A stretch of DNA of 7,719 nucleotides from Polynucleobacter meluiroseus (lineage in GTDB: Bacteria > Verrucomicrobiota > Verrucomicrobiia > Opitutales > UBA953), in contig CALPIW020000063.1 of NCBI GenBank assembly GCA_943323725.2, positions 1-7,719 of the forward strand. Direction: 5' to 3'. Every line of letters starts with the position of its first letter. The stretch's first letter is position 1. Made by a program: the position numbers and the translations under genes. The notes under the pieces are model-generated. The model was not told the origin of the DNA. It saw only the letters and a list, made by a program, of their open reading frames with translations, and did no database searches. Below are positions 1 through 6,748 of this stretch, in pieces.

Positions 1-1787
1 AAGCCTCCGGCCTGAAGCCCCCGCTGACGATCCGCGTCCAGGACCTGCTCCGCAACCGCGTGACGCAGAACAACGAGGCCTTCCGCAGCGCCATCAAGGA
101 TGAGGACTACGACGGTCGTTACCGCGGCGTCTTCCCGATCAAGGTCAACCAGCTCCGCGAAGTCGTCGAAGAGATCCTCGACGCCGGCGAAGAATATGAC
201 TTCGGCCTCGAAGCCGGTTCGAAGCCCGAGCTGATCATCGCCCTCGCGCTCCTCGAGAACCGCAAGGCTCTGCTCATCTGCAACGGCTACAAGGACGAGG
301 AATATATCGAGCTCGCCCTGATGGGCCGCCGCCTCGGCAAGCAGACCATCATCGTCGTCGAACAGCTCTCCGAGATCGACGCCATCATCCGCATCGCCCG
401 CCGCATGGGCGTGCAGCCCCACATCGGCCTCCGCGTCAAGCTCACCACCGCCGGCGAAGGCAAGTGGGCCGACAGCACCGGGGAGAACGCCAAGTTCGGC
501 CTCACGGCCTCCGAGATCGTCGAGGTCGCCCAGCGTCTCGCCAAGGCGAAGATGAAGGATTCCCTCCGCCTCGTCCACTTCCACATCGGCTCCCAGGTCC
601 CGAACATCGGCACGATCAAGAAGGCCGTGGTCGAAGCGACCCGCTTCTACTGCGAACTGAAGCGCATGGGCTTCCCGATGGGTCTCCTCGACGTCGGCGG
701 CGGCCTGGGCATCGACTACGACGGCAGCCGCTCGGCCTACGAGTCTTCCATGAACTACAGCATGGAAGTCTACGCCCGTGACGTCGTGGCCAACATTAAG
801 CAGATCTGCGAAGAGAGCAAAGTGGAGCTCCCGGACATCGTCTCCGAGTCCGGCCGCGCCCTCGTCGCCCCTCACTCGATCCTGATCTTCGAAGCCGTCG
901 ACCGCATCACCCGCGACGAAGGCAAGGTCGAAGCCCCCAAGGGCAAGACCCACCAGCTGATCCGCGAACTCGACGCCATCCGGAAGAACAAGCGTAAGTT
1001 CGATCCGCTGGAGCGCTACCACGACGCCAAGGAAAAGCGCGAAGAGGCCCATGCCCGTTTCAGCCTCGGTAACCTGCGTCTCGAAGAACGCGCCGCGGCC
1101 GACCGTCTGTTCTGGGACATCTGCCGTCAGATCCGCGAAGACCTCAAGGACTCGGCCGACGTGCCGGACGAACTCGCCCGCCTCGACTCGATGCTGGCCG
1201 AGCAATACGTCTGCAACTTCTCGGTCTTCCAGTCCCTGCTCGATCACTGGGCCCTCGACCAGCTCTTCCCGATCGCCCCGATCCACCGCCTCAACGAGCG
1301 CCCGACGGTCCAGGCGACGCTCGTCGACATCACCTGCGACTCCGACGGCAAGGTCGACGACTTCATCGACCTCGAAGACGTCCGCAAGACCCTCGCCCTC
1401 CACCCGTTCAAGGAAGGCCAGCCCTACTACATCGGCGCCTTCATGGTCGGCGCCTACCAGGACATCATGGGTGACCTCCATAACCTCTTCGGCCGCGTGA
1501 ACGAAGCCCACGTCTTCCTCGAAGACGACGAGGCCGACGGCTTCTACATCGAAGAGAGCATCCCGGGCTACTCTGTCGAACGCATCCTCGGCATGATCCA
1601 GTACAACGCCGAAGACCTCTGCCGCATGCTCAAACGCCAGGTGGACCGCGCCACGAAGGCTGACTCCGTCCGTCCCCGCGAAGGCGTGGCGATGGTCGAC
1701 CTCTACGAACGTCTCATCCGCGGCCGCACTTACCTGATCCCGCACCGCGAAGAAGCGAAAGCGAAGAAGGCCTCCAAGAAGAAGTAA
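1..1787 (+). CDS. speA: Biosynthetic arginine decarboxylase (5'-truncated by window edge)
   Basis: PLP-dependent fold-III decarboxylase converting arginine to agmatine and CO2, the first step of the agmatine route to putrescine and spermidine; a cytoplasmic enzyme. The frame is open from base 3 and reads ASGLKPPLTIRVQDLL before the GTG at 60, so that GTG is an internal Val and the true start lies outside; about 594 residues are present against 630-660 for the family. Visible landmarks: FPIKVNQ, with the PLP-binding Lys codon at 141-143; LEAGSKPEL and CNGYKD; SGKW-like GEGKWADS and KFGL; HFHIGSQ; the glycine-rich phosphate-binding DVGGGLGIDYDG (about 690-725); SESGRALVAPHS; the C-terminal active-site CDSDG (Cys codon 1335-1337); and MVGAYQDIMGDLHNLFG. 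These match E. coli-type SpeA closely, so ornithine or diaminopimelate decarboxylase is unlikely. The protein ends in a Lys/Ala-rich tail (AKAKKASKKK). An intrinsic terminator follows. Confidence 0.96.
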   Translation, partial: ASGLKPPLTIRVQDLLRNRVTQNNEAFRSAIKDEDYDGRYRGVFPIKVNQLREVVEEILDAGEEYDFGLEAGSKPELIIALALLENRKALLICNGYKDEEYIELALMGRRLGKQTIIVVEQLSEIDAIIRIARRMGVQPHIGLRVKLTTAGEGKWADSTGENAKFGLTASEIVEVAQRLAKAKMKDSLRLVHFHIGSQVPNIGTIKKAVVEATRFYCELKRMGFPMGLLDVGGGLGIDYDGSRSAYESSMNYSMEVYARDVVANIKQICEESKVELPDIVSESGRALVAPHSILIFEAVDRITRDEGKVEAPKGKTHQLIRELDAIRKNKRKFDPLERYHDAKEKREEAHARFSLGNLRLEERAAADRLFWDICRQIREDLKDSADVPDELARLDSMLAEQYVCNFSVFQSLLDHWALDQLFPIAPIHRLNERPTVQATLVDITCDSDGKVDDFIDLEDVRKTLALHPFKEGQPYYIGAFMVGAYQDIMGDLHNLFGRVNEAHVFLEDDEADGFYIEESIPGYSVERILGMIQYNAEDLCRMLKRQVDRATKADSVRPREGVAMVDLYERLIRGRTYLIPHREEAKAKKASKKK

Positions 1788-1803
1788 GCGCGACCACGAG
1801 GTA

Positions 1804-1832
1804 GGGGCGCCACGGCGTGGCGTCCTTTATTT
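1804..1832 (+). terminator. Rho-independent terminator of speA
   Basis: A perfect 6-bp stem CGCCAC (1808-1813) / GTGGCG (1817-1822) with a GGC loop is extended by four more pairs (G1807-T1823 wobble, G1806-C1824, G1805-C1825, G1804-T1826 wobble). It is followed by TTATTT on the + strand, 17 bases after the speA stop. The minus strand has no T-run on the other side, so it should serve speA only and not the convergent flavin reductase gene. Confidence 0.8.
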
Positions 1833-1852
1833 CCCCGTGTCAACTTGCCCAC

Positions 1853-1868
1853 GTGCCAGCGTGCCAGC
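1853..1868. repeat. Tandem 8-mer GTGCCAGC x2
   Basis: Two perfect adjacent copies of GTGCCAGC (1853-1860 and 1861-1868) lie in the 88-bp gap between the convergent ends of speA and the flavin reductase gene. No function can be read from them. They may be chance in GC-rich DNA or a trace of a short intergenic repeat family. Confidence 0.4.
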
Positions 1869-1875
1869 TGAACGC

Positions 1876-2361
1876 TTAGGCCAAGATCAGCTTCAACCTC
1901 TTGAGCTCGTCCAGGGTCAGCGGCGGCGCCTCCCGGAGGTTCTCATACGATTCGACGTGCGCCAACCAAGCCCAGTGGTCGCCGCAGTCCATGCGCTCCA
2001 TGAAACGGAGGCGTAGGGTCGCGATGGCGCCCTTGAGCATGAAGAGGCCTTCGCCGACGTGCTCGATCTTCTCGCCCAACTGGGCGATCTTGTCGGTGGA
2101 GTGACCGGACTTCTTGCCGAGCAGCTTGATGTGGTTGGCCTGATCCTTGGCCATGTAGTTGAGGAGGCCGATCGGATTGGCCTCCAGGTTCGCCAAGGTC
2201 TTGGTGTCTTTGTACACGCCGATGATGAAACGCTTCGGCTTCATCGCGATCGGGGTGACGTAGCTGCAGATGTTCAGATTGCCCTTACCGTCGGCCGTCG
2301 TCGCGAGACTGTAGATCGGACCGTCGACACGGTTCCAAGGTTTGACGCGGATGCCAGGCAT
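1876..2361 (-). CDS. Flavin reductase-like, FMN-binding split-barrel protein
   Basis: A 161-residue protein of the flavin reductase-like (DIM6/NTAB, FMN-binding split barrel) family. Known members bind FMN and either reduce free flavin with NAD(P)H for a partner oxygenase or act as stand-alone flavoproteins; the substrate here cannot be told. Seen: an N-terminal KPWNRVDGPIYSL segment; the core LNICSYVTPIAMKPKRFIIGVYKDTKT (residues about 29-55) typical of the FMN-binding half; LLGKKSGHSTDKIAQL (residues about 80-95); and a late GDHWAWLAHVESYE, matching the GDH...G-V motif of the family. No signal peptide. I chose the ATG at 2359-2361 because it begins the conserved domain and gives the usual family length. 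The frame stays open to an ATG at 2475, but the extra 38 codons are AT-rich, unlike the gene body, and would almost reach the divergent menH start. No Shine-Dalgarno sequence is visible. It is convergent with speA and divergent from menH. Confidence 0.85.
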   Translation of the reverse strand: MPGIRVKPWNRVDGPIYSLATTADGKGNLNICSYVTPIAMKPKRFIIGVYKDTKTLANLEANPIGLLNYMAKDQANHIKLLGKKSGHSTDKIAQLGEKIEHVGEGLFMLKGAIATLRLRFMERMDCGDHWAWLAHVESYENLREAPPLTLDELKRLKLILA

Positions 2362-2487
2362 AAAGGATTGGTAATAGGATGCTAAGTTATGTCGTTTGTT
2401 CCCTGTTTTTACTTTCGCGTCAATCACCGCTCTGCTAAATAGAATCCATGTCCGACCTTCCAGGGTCAGCATCATAGCCTATCATCC
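2362..2487. promoter_or_regulatory. AT-rich divergent promoter region (flavin reductase / menH)
   Basis: These 126 bases separate two outward-facing genes and are clearly richer in A and T than the coding DNA on either side, as expected for promoters. Candidate elements are weak. On the minus strand TTGACG (complement of 2418-2423) could be a -35 box, but I see no good -10 at the usual spacing; CATAAC (complement of 2387-2392) is too far. On the plus strand TAGAAT (2440-2445) could be a -10 box for menH but lacks a clear -35. The region call is firmer than any single box. Confidence 0.45.
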
Positions 2488-3219
2488 ATGAATACCATCG
2501 TCTCGCTTCATGGCTTTACAGGAGAAAGTGCTGATTTTGACCTAGTTCGTGAGTTTCTTCCCGCCCACGCACGTCTCAACGCCCCCGACCTGCCCGGACA
2601 CGGCTCGCGTCGTCATCAGCGAGACCTCCGCGACTATTCCGTCGAGGCGCACCTCGCGCTGATCTCCGAAGCGGCCACATCCCCGCAGATCACGCTCATG
2701 GGTTATTCGCTCGGCGGCCGGCTCGCGCTGCACTGGGCCCTCGCGCATCCGGAACGGATCGCCCGCCTCATCCTGATCGGCGCCAGCCCAGGCTTGGCGA
2801 CCCCCGCCGAACGCGAAGAGCGACGTCTCGGTGATGCGACCCTCGCCGACTTCATCCGCACGCGCGGGCTGGAAGCGTTCTTCAAATACTGGCACAACCA
2901 GACTTTCTTCCAGCCGCTGCTCCGCCTGCCGGAGGAACGACTACGCCCGATCCTGGAACGACGCCACCGCAACGACCCCGAAGGCCTGGCGCTCAGCCTC
3001 GACAACGTCGGCACGGGCACCCTGCCCTCCCTCTGGCCTCGCCTCAAGGAACTCCGCTGTCCGGTCGACCTGGTGACAGGCGAGCATGACGAAAAATTCA
3101 CCCGGCTCGCCCGCGAGATGGGCGTGCACCTCCCGAAGGCCCGCCTCAGCGTGCTCGAAGGCGCGGGCCACGCCGTCCACCTCGAAAGGCCGGGCGACGT
3201 GGCGATGCTCCTCGGTTAA
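2488..3219 (+). CDS. menH: MenH-like alpha/beta hydrolase (probable SHCHC synthase)
   Basis: A 243-residue alpha/beta hydrolase, best matched to 2-succinyl-6-hydroxy-2,4-cyclohexadiene-1-carboxylate synthase, which eliminates pyruvate from SEPHCHC in menaquinone synthesis in the cytoplasm. Seen: LHGFTGES (residues 7-14, oxyanion-hole loop), DLPGHG (34-39), the nucleophile elbow GYSLGGR (72-78) with Ser74, acid Asp201 in GEHDEKF, and His228 in GAGHAVHLERP. Beyond the catalytic triad it shares MenH-specific traits with the E. coli enzyme: Arg directly after GYSLGG, PGL followed by an ER-rich helix (101-113), and a Trp in FKYWHNQTFF (131-141). Length is normal for MenH (about 250). The ATG at 2488 begins the first beta strand with no room for an earlier start; no Shine-Dalgarno sequence precedes it. 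No other men genes are nearby, so a general esterase or hydrolase is the alternative. Its stop lies 3 bp from the convergent DUF1501 stop. Confidence 0.78.
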   Translation: MNTIVSLHGFTGESADFDLVREFLPAHARLNAPDLPGHGSRRHQRDLRDYSVEAHLALISEAATSPQITLMGYSLGGRLALHWALAHPERIARLILIGASPGLATPAEREERRLGDATLADFIRTRGLEAFFKYWHNQTFFQPLLRLPEERLRPILERRHRNDPEGLALSLDNVGTGTLPSLWPRLKELRCPVDLVTGEHDEKFTRLAREMGVHLPKARLSVLEGAGHAVHLERPGDVAMLLG

Positions 3220-3222
3220 GGC

Positions 3223-4530
3223 TCAGCTGAAGACGCCGATCTGCGGCTTGGCACGATTGCCGATTTCCATCGGACGACCGGCCGGCGTCATGATCTCGGT
3301 CTGCACCGGGAGGCCGGCGGCATGGGCGATCGTCGCGTGCAGGCTACCCGGCGAGACGCCGTCCGCGGCCGGCGCATAGCCCTTGGCGTCGCTGGCTCCA
3401 TGGACGTAGCCACGACGGACGCCACCGCCGGCGAGGACGGTCGAGAAGACGAGCGGATGGTGACCGCGGCCGCCGCCTTCGAAGGAGGGCTTGCGGCCGA
3501 ACTCGGTCGCGACCACGACGAGCGTGGATTCAAGGAGGCCCTTGGCCTCGAGATCCTGGATGAGGGTGGCGAACACGCGGTCGAAATCGCCACCGACATC
3601 CTCCATGCGATCATCCAAGGTGGCGTGCATGTCCCAGCCACCATGGGCGACTTCGACGAAGCGCACGCCGTTCTCGACGAGACGTCGGGCGAGCAGGCAG
3701 CCTTGGCCGAACTTGCCCTTGCCATAGCGCGCCCGCGTGGCGGCCGGCTCAGCGGACAGGTCAAATGCCTTGAGGTCCGTGCTCTTCATGAGCTGGAAGG
3801 TGGTCTCGTAGAATTCGTTGTAAGCCTTGACGTTCTCATCCGCGGCCTTGCCGCCGAAGCCGGCGTCAAGCTGCGCCAGCAAGGCGGCCCGCTTGCCCAC
3901 GACGGCCTCGCTGACCGGGCTCTTGGTATCCAGCAAGCCGTCATCGGGGTTGAGGATCGGGAGCGGCGAATAGGCCGCCGGGAACCAGCCGTTACCATGG
4001 TTGGACGAACGATTGACGGCCACGGAGGACGGCAGGGTCTTATGGCTGGAACCGAGGAAGTGCTGAGCCCAGGCGCCGAGCGTGGGGTGCTGCACGCTGC
4101 CGCGCTGCTCGAAACCGGTACGCATGAGGTAGGCCGCAGAGGCGTGCACGCCGACCTTGGCGGTCATGGAACGGATGACGGTGATCTTGTCGCTGACCTT
4201 GGCGGTCTCGGGCAGGAAGGACGTCAGCTGCATGTCACCCTTGGCGGAGACGATCTCGCCGGGACCCTTGCTCGGCCCGGTCTTGGGATCGAAGGTGTCG
4301 ATGTGGGACATGCCCCCGTTGAGCTGCAGGAAGATCACGTGCTTGGCCTTGCCGAAGCCCGCGAGGCCGGCGTTCGGCGCTTTGACCGCGCTCTTCTGCT
4401 CGGCGGCCGAAGCCAGCCGCGCGAAGGCCGGCAGGACGCTCAGGCCGAAGGCGACCTTGGCGCACTTCTCCAGGAAGCGACGGCGGTCCTCAGGGTTGCG
4501 GAGCAGGTCAGCGGAGATGGGGAGGTTCAT
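3223..4530 (-). CDS. DUF1501 family protein with Tat-like signal
   Basis: A 435-residue DUF1501 protein. This family belongs to the alkaline phosphatase/sulfatase-like superfamily and is abundant in PVC bacteria; its substrate is not established. The N-terminus has a twin-arginine-like signal: DRRRFLEK (residues 15-22), a moderately hydrophobic stretch (23-39) and an ASA cleavage site (40-42), so export in folded form is likely. Family landmarks: HVIFLQLNGGMSHIDTFDPKTG (64-85), where Asp78 and Asp81 sit at the usual metal-site strand; GVHASAAYLMRTG (127-139); HPTLGAW; HGGWDMH (296-302); TEFGRKP (342-348) followed by GGGRGHHP; and GSLHATIAHAAGL near the end. Length is typical. The start ATG overlaps the stop of the upstream DUF1549/DUF1553 gene (ATGA, 4527-4530) and has no Shine-Dalgarno sequence, which points to translational coupling. 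The two products very probably act together in the envelope; what they do is unknown. Confidence 0.92.
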   Translation of the reverse strand: MNLPISADLLRNPEDRRRFLEKCAKVAFGLSVLPAFARLASAAEQKSAVKAPNAGLAGFGKAKHVIFLQLNGGMSHIDTFDPKTGPSKGPGEIVSAKGDMQLTSFLPETAKVSDKITVIRSMTAKVGVHASAAYLMRTGFEQRGSVQHPTLGAWAQHFLGSSHKTLPSSVAVNRSSNHGNGWFPAAYSPLPILNPDDGLLDTKSPVSEAVVGKRAALLAQLDAGFGGKAADENVKAYNEFYETTFQLMKSTDLKAFDLSAEPAATRARYGKGKFGQGCLLARRLVENGVRFVEVAHGGWDMHATLDDRMEDVGGDFDRVFATLIQDLEAKGLLESTLVVVATEFGRKPSFEGGGRGHHPLVFSTVLAGGGVRRGYVHGASDAKGYAPAADGVSPGSLHATIAHAAGLPVQTEIMTPAGRPMEIGNRAKPQIGVFS

Positions 4531-6662
4531 CGGATGAAGAGGAATTCGCGGGTGTTGGCCAGGACCCAGGCGAGATCGGTCAGGGCGAGACCGCCCTCGA
4601 GCGAAGCCTTGGCGGCGGTGAGCTCGGTCGGCGTCGGCCGGCGGGCGAGGAAGGAAAGGTAGAGCGAGCGCACCTGGGCTTCCGGCGTCTTGACCGCTTC
4701 GGCCGCCATGACGGCTTCGGCGCGTGTGTCCGAGACCAGGCGACCGACGGCACCGTTCATCATCTGAAGGACCTGCGGGACGCTGCCGTCATTGGTCGCC
4801 GAGTCCGCGAGCAGGCGGTCACCCTGCCCCCACAGGCGCAGGAAGTGGGTCTCCGCCGAAGGCTGCGGGAGTTCGCTGGCGCGGGCCAGGAGCAACGAGA
4901 ACCGGCTGACGGGCTTGTCCCCTTCATAACCGTTGGCCAAGCCCATGGTCGAACCGCCGGAGGCTTTCTTGCCGCCGGCCTTACCGGAACCGGCGAAGGC
5001 CTTCTTGGTCCGGTCGATGGCGTTGCGGACTTCCGCCATGGTCACCTTGCCGGCAGGCAGGGCCATGACCTTGATATCATCGCCGCGTCGCAGGAGCACG
5101 TTGTCGGCATAGGTGCCGACGGCGGTCACGACGAGGCTGTCCCAGGCCTGCTCGGCGGTCAACCGACGGACGATCGGGCCGTTGAAGAGATACTTGGCCT
5201 TGCCGAGATCGGGCGTCGGGCTGGCGGAGGCTTGGTACGTCTTGGAATTATAGATCACGCGCTGGACCTCGCGGAGGTCGAACTTCGCGGCCTTCATGAC
5301 GAAGGTCAGGTGCGCGAGGAGCTCCGGACTGCTGGCTTGCGTCAGGTCATCGATGTCATTGACGGGCTCGATCACGCCGAGGCCGAAGGCCTTCTTCCAC
5401 ACGCGATTGGCGATGTTCGTCGCGAAACGCGGATTCTGTGCGCTGGTCAGCCAGCGGGCGAACTCGTCGCGGAGCTGGGCGGGGTTCTTGGTGCTGACGT
5501 TATAGGCCGGCAGGGACTTGTCGGCCTTGGACCACGCGATCAGCGACGGCGCCACGGGGTCGCCCGGCTTGCCATCCTTATATTTGTAATCCTTGGGCAA
5601 CGTCAGCGACTGTTTGCCGCCGTCGTTGAGGCGGAAGGCGTTCATCTCGGCGATCTTCCGGACGGACGCCTTGTTGACGGCGCTGTCAGCCTTGGCGACA
5701 CGGTTGATCTCCCGCAGGACGCCCTCGTCCTTGCCGTCGGTCGCGCCGAAGAAGGCGGCCATCTGATAGAAATCCTTCTGGGTCCAGTCCGCCAACGGGT
5801 GATCGTGGCACTGGGCGCACGCCATGTTCGTGCCGAGGAACGTGGTCATGAGGTTCGAGACGCCGTCGAGCGGCATCTCGGCGTCGAAGAGCATGAAGCC
5901 GGTGGCGCCGTTATCGCAGAGACGTCCGTCCGCGGTGACCATCTCGAAGACCATCTTGTCCCAGGGGGTGTTGGCCGCGAGCCGCGCCTTGAGCCAGTCC
6001 TCGAAGGTGAACGCCGGAATGCCCTTGCCGAAAGTATCCTTCACCCGGAGGAGGTCGGCCATCCAGTTGAACATCTGCATGGAGTAGCCCGGCGAGAAGA
6101 CCAGCTCATCGATCAGCTTGGCGCGCTTGTCGGGCGCGGCGCTGGTCAGGAAGGCGTCGGCTTCCTTGGCGGTCGGGATCCGGCCGACGGCGTCGAGGTA
6201 GAGGCGACGCAGGAATTCTTCGTCGGTGGCCGGGGCGTTGAGCGTCTGTTGGTTGGCGGCCAACGTCGCGACGACGAGCTTGTCGACGTCCGCCGCGGCC
6301 GAGGCGATGATTTCCCGGCTGAAGCTGTTCGTGCGGCTTCGATCCAGGCACTGCTTGGCGAAGACGACGTCTTCCGGCACGAGGATGTCCGTCTTGAAAT
6401 GGAAGGTGCGCCCGTCACGGGTCTGGATGGTGATGAACTCACCGGAGAGACCGCAGAATTGGGCTTCGACCTTGCGGCCTTCCTTGTCCGTCCAGGTATG
6501 CCAGATAGCCGACCGGTCGGCGATGGCGGCGACCGGACGGGTCGCGACCGGGGCGGCCTTGATCACGGCCTCGGCCTTCTTGGCCGTCTTCTTGTCCGCG
6601 GCGTCAGCCCAGGGGGCCCAGACGAAGCAACTGACCAAGACCAATCGGGAAAAGAGCGTCAT
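4527..6662 (-). CDS. Exported SHD1-DUF1549-DUF1553 protein with CXXCH motif
   Basis: A 711-residue exported protein of unknown function, first gene of a two-gene operon with DUF1501. Residues 1-21 (MTLFSRLVLV... to ADA) form a Sec-type signal peptide, followed by a Lys/Ala/Pro-rich stretch (22-50). Residues about 54-106 (WTDKEGRKVEAQF, then ITIQTRDGRTFHF and ILVPEDVVF) look like an SLA1 homology domain 1 (SHD1). DUF1549 covers about 124-308, with the DEEFLRRLYLDAVGRIPT signature (147-164) and a single haem-type motif C282-A-Q-C285-H286 followed by DHP and WTQKDFY. DUF1553 covers about 396-705, with RDEFARWLTSAQNP, NRVWKKAFGLG, SSPELLAHL and the terminal DLAWVLANTREFLF. A Gly/Ser/Lys-rich insert lies at 556-575. 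Start: the frame is open to 6899, but only the ATG at 6660-6662 directly precedes a signal peptide, and a -10 box lies just upstream of it. The planctomycete cytochrome-C domain that often precedes DUF1549 is absent, with SHD1 in its place. Confidence 0.9.
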   Translation of the reverse strand: MTLFSRLVLVSCFVWAPWADAADKKTAKKAEAVIKAAPVATRPVAAIADRSAIWHTWTDKEGRKVEAQFCGLSGEFITIQTRDGRTFHFKTDILVPEDVVFAKQCLDRSRTNSFSREIIASAAADVDKLVVATLAANQQTLNAPATDEEFLRRLYLDAVGRIPTAKEADAFLTSAAPDKRAKLIDELVFSPGYSMQMFNWMADLLRVKDTFGKGIPAFTFEDWLKARLAANTPWDKMVFEMVTADGRLCDNGATGFMLFDAEMPLDGVSNLMTTFLGTNMACAQCHDHPLADWTQKDFYQMAAFFGATDGKDEGVLREINRVAKADSAVNKASVRKIAEMNAFRLNDGGKQSLTLPKDYKYKDGKPGDPVAPSLIAWSKADKSLPAYNVSTKNPAQLRDEFARWLTSAQNPRFATNIANRVWKKAFGLGVIEPVNDIDDLTQASSPELLAHLTFVMKAAKFDLREVQRVIYNSKTYQASASPTPDLGKAKYLFNGPIVRRLTAEQAWDSLVVTAVGTYADNVLLRRGDDIKVMALPAGKVTMAEVRNAIDRTKKAFAGSGKAGGKKASGGSTMGLANGYEGDKPVSRFSLLLARASELPQPSAETHFLRLWGQGDRLLADSATNDGSVPQVLQMMNGAVGRLVSDTRAEAVMAAEAVKTPEAQVRSLYLSFLARRPTPTELTAAKASLEGGLALTDLAWVLANTREFLFIR

Positions 6663-6748
6663 GGTGGGGTATCTAAGGATTAAACCCCAGGGGCTGAGGG
6701 ATGGTTTCATCTTATACAAAGATAAAGGCTTCCCCCGTGTCAGCGACC
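6663..6748. promoter_or_regulatory. Divergent promoter region (SHD1-DUF1549 operon / Hsp70)
   Basis: This 86-base gap separates two outward-facing genes. On the minus strand TATAAG (complement of 6711-6716) matches the -10 consensus in five of six positions and would give a leader of about 40 bases for the gene starting at 6662. On the plus strand TATACA (6713-6718) overlaps it and could serve Hsp70. No well-spaced -35 box is seen for either: CTGACA on the minus strand (complement of 6737-6742) is 20-21 bases from TATAAG, longer than usual. Confidence 0.5.
6665..6689 (-). promoter_or_regulatory. Leader hairpin abutting the SHD1-DUF1549 start codon
   Basis: In the mRNA sense TGGGGT (complement of 6684-6689) pairs with ACCCCA (complement of 6665-6670) around a 13-base loop, a perfect 6-bp stem ending two bases before the ATG. 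It occupies the place where a Shine-Dalgarno sequence would lie. It could influence initiation, but it is short and may be incidental. Confidence 0.35.

Noticed and set aside
60..62. GTG as the start of the arginine decarboxylase
   Set aside because: The frame is open to the window edge and the residues before it match the family, so the gene begins outside the window.
3322..4662. 446-residue open frame on the + strand
   Set aside because: It is antisense to the DUF1501 gene and runs across its start into the neighbouring gene. No domain or signal is recognisable, so it is a shadow of GC-rich codon use.
4845..6683. 612-residue open frame on the + strand
   Set aside because: It lies entirely antisense to the SHD1-DUF1549-DUF1553 gene. 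Its translation is a low-complexity Gly/Arg/Asp/Val/Leu mix without recognisable domains, as expected opposite a GC-rich gene, whereas the minus-strand product has clear family motifs.
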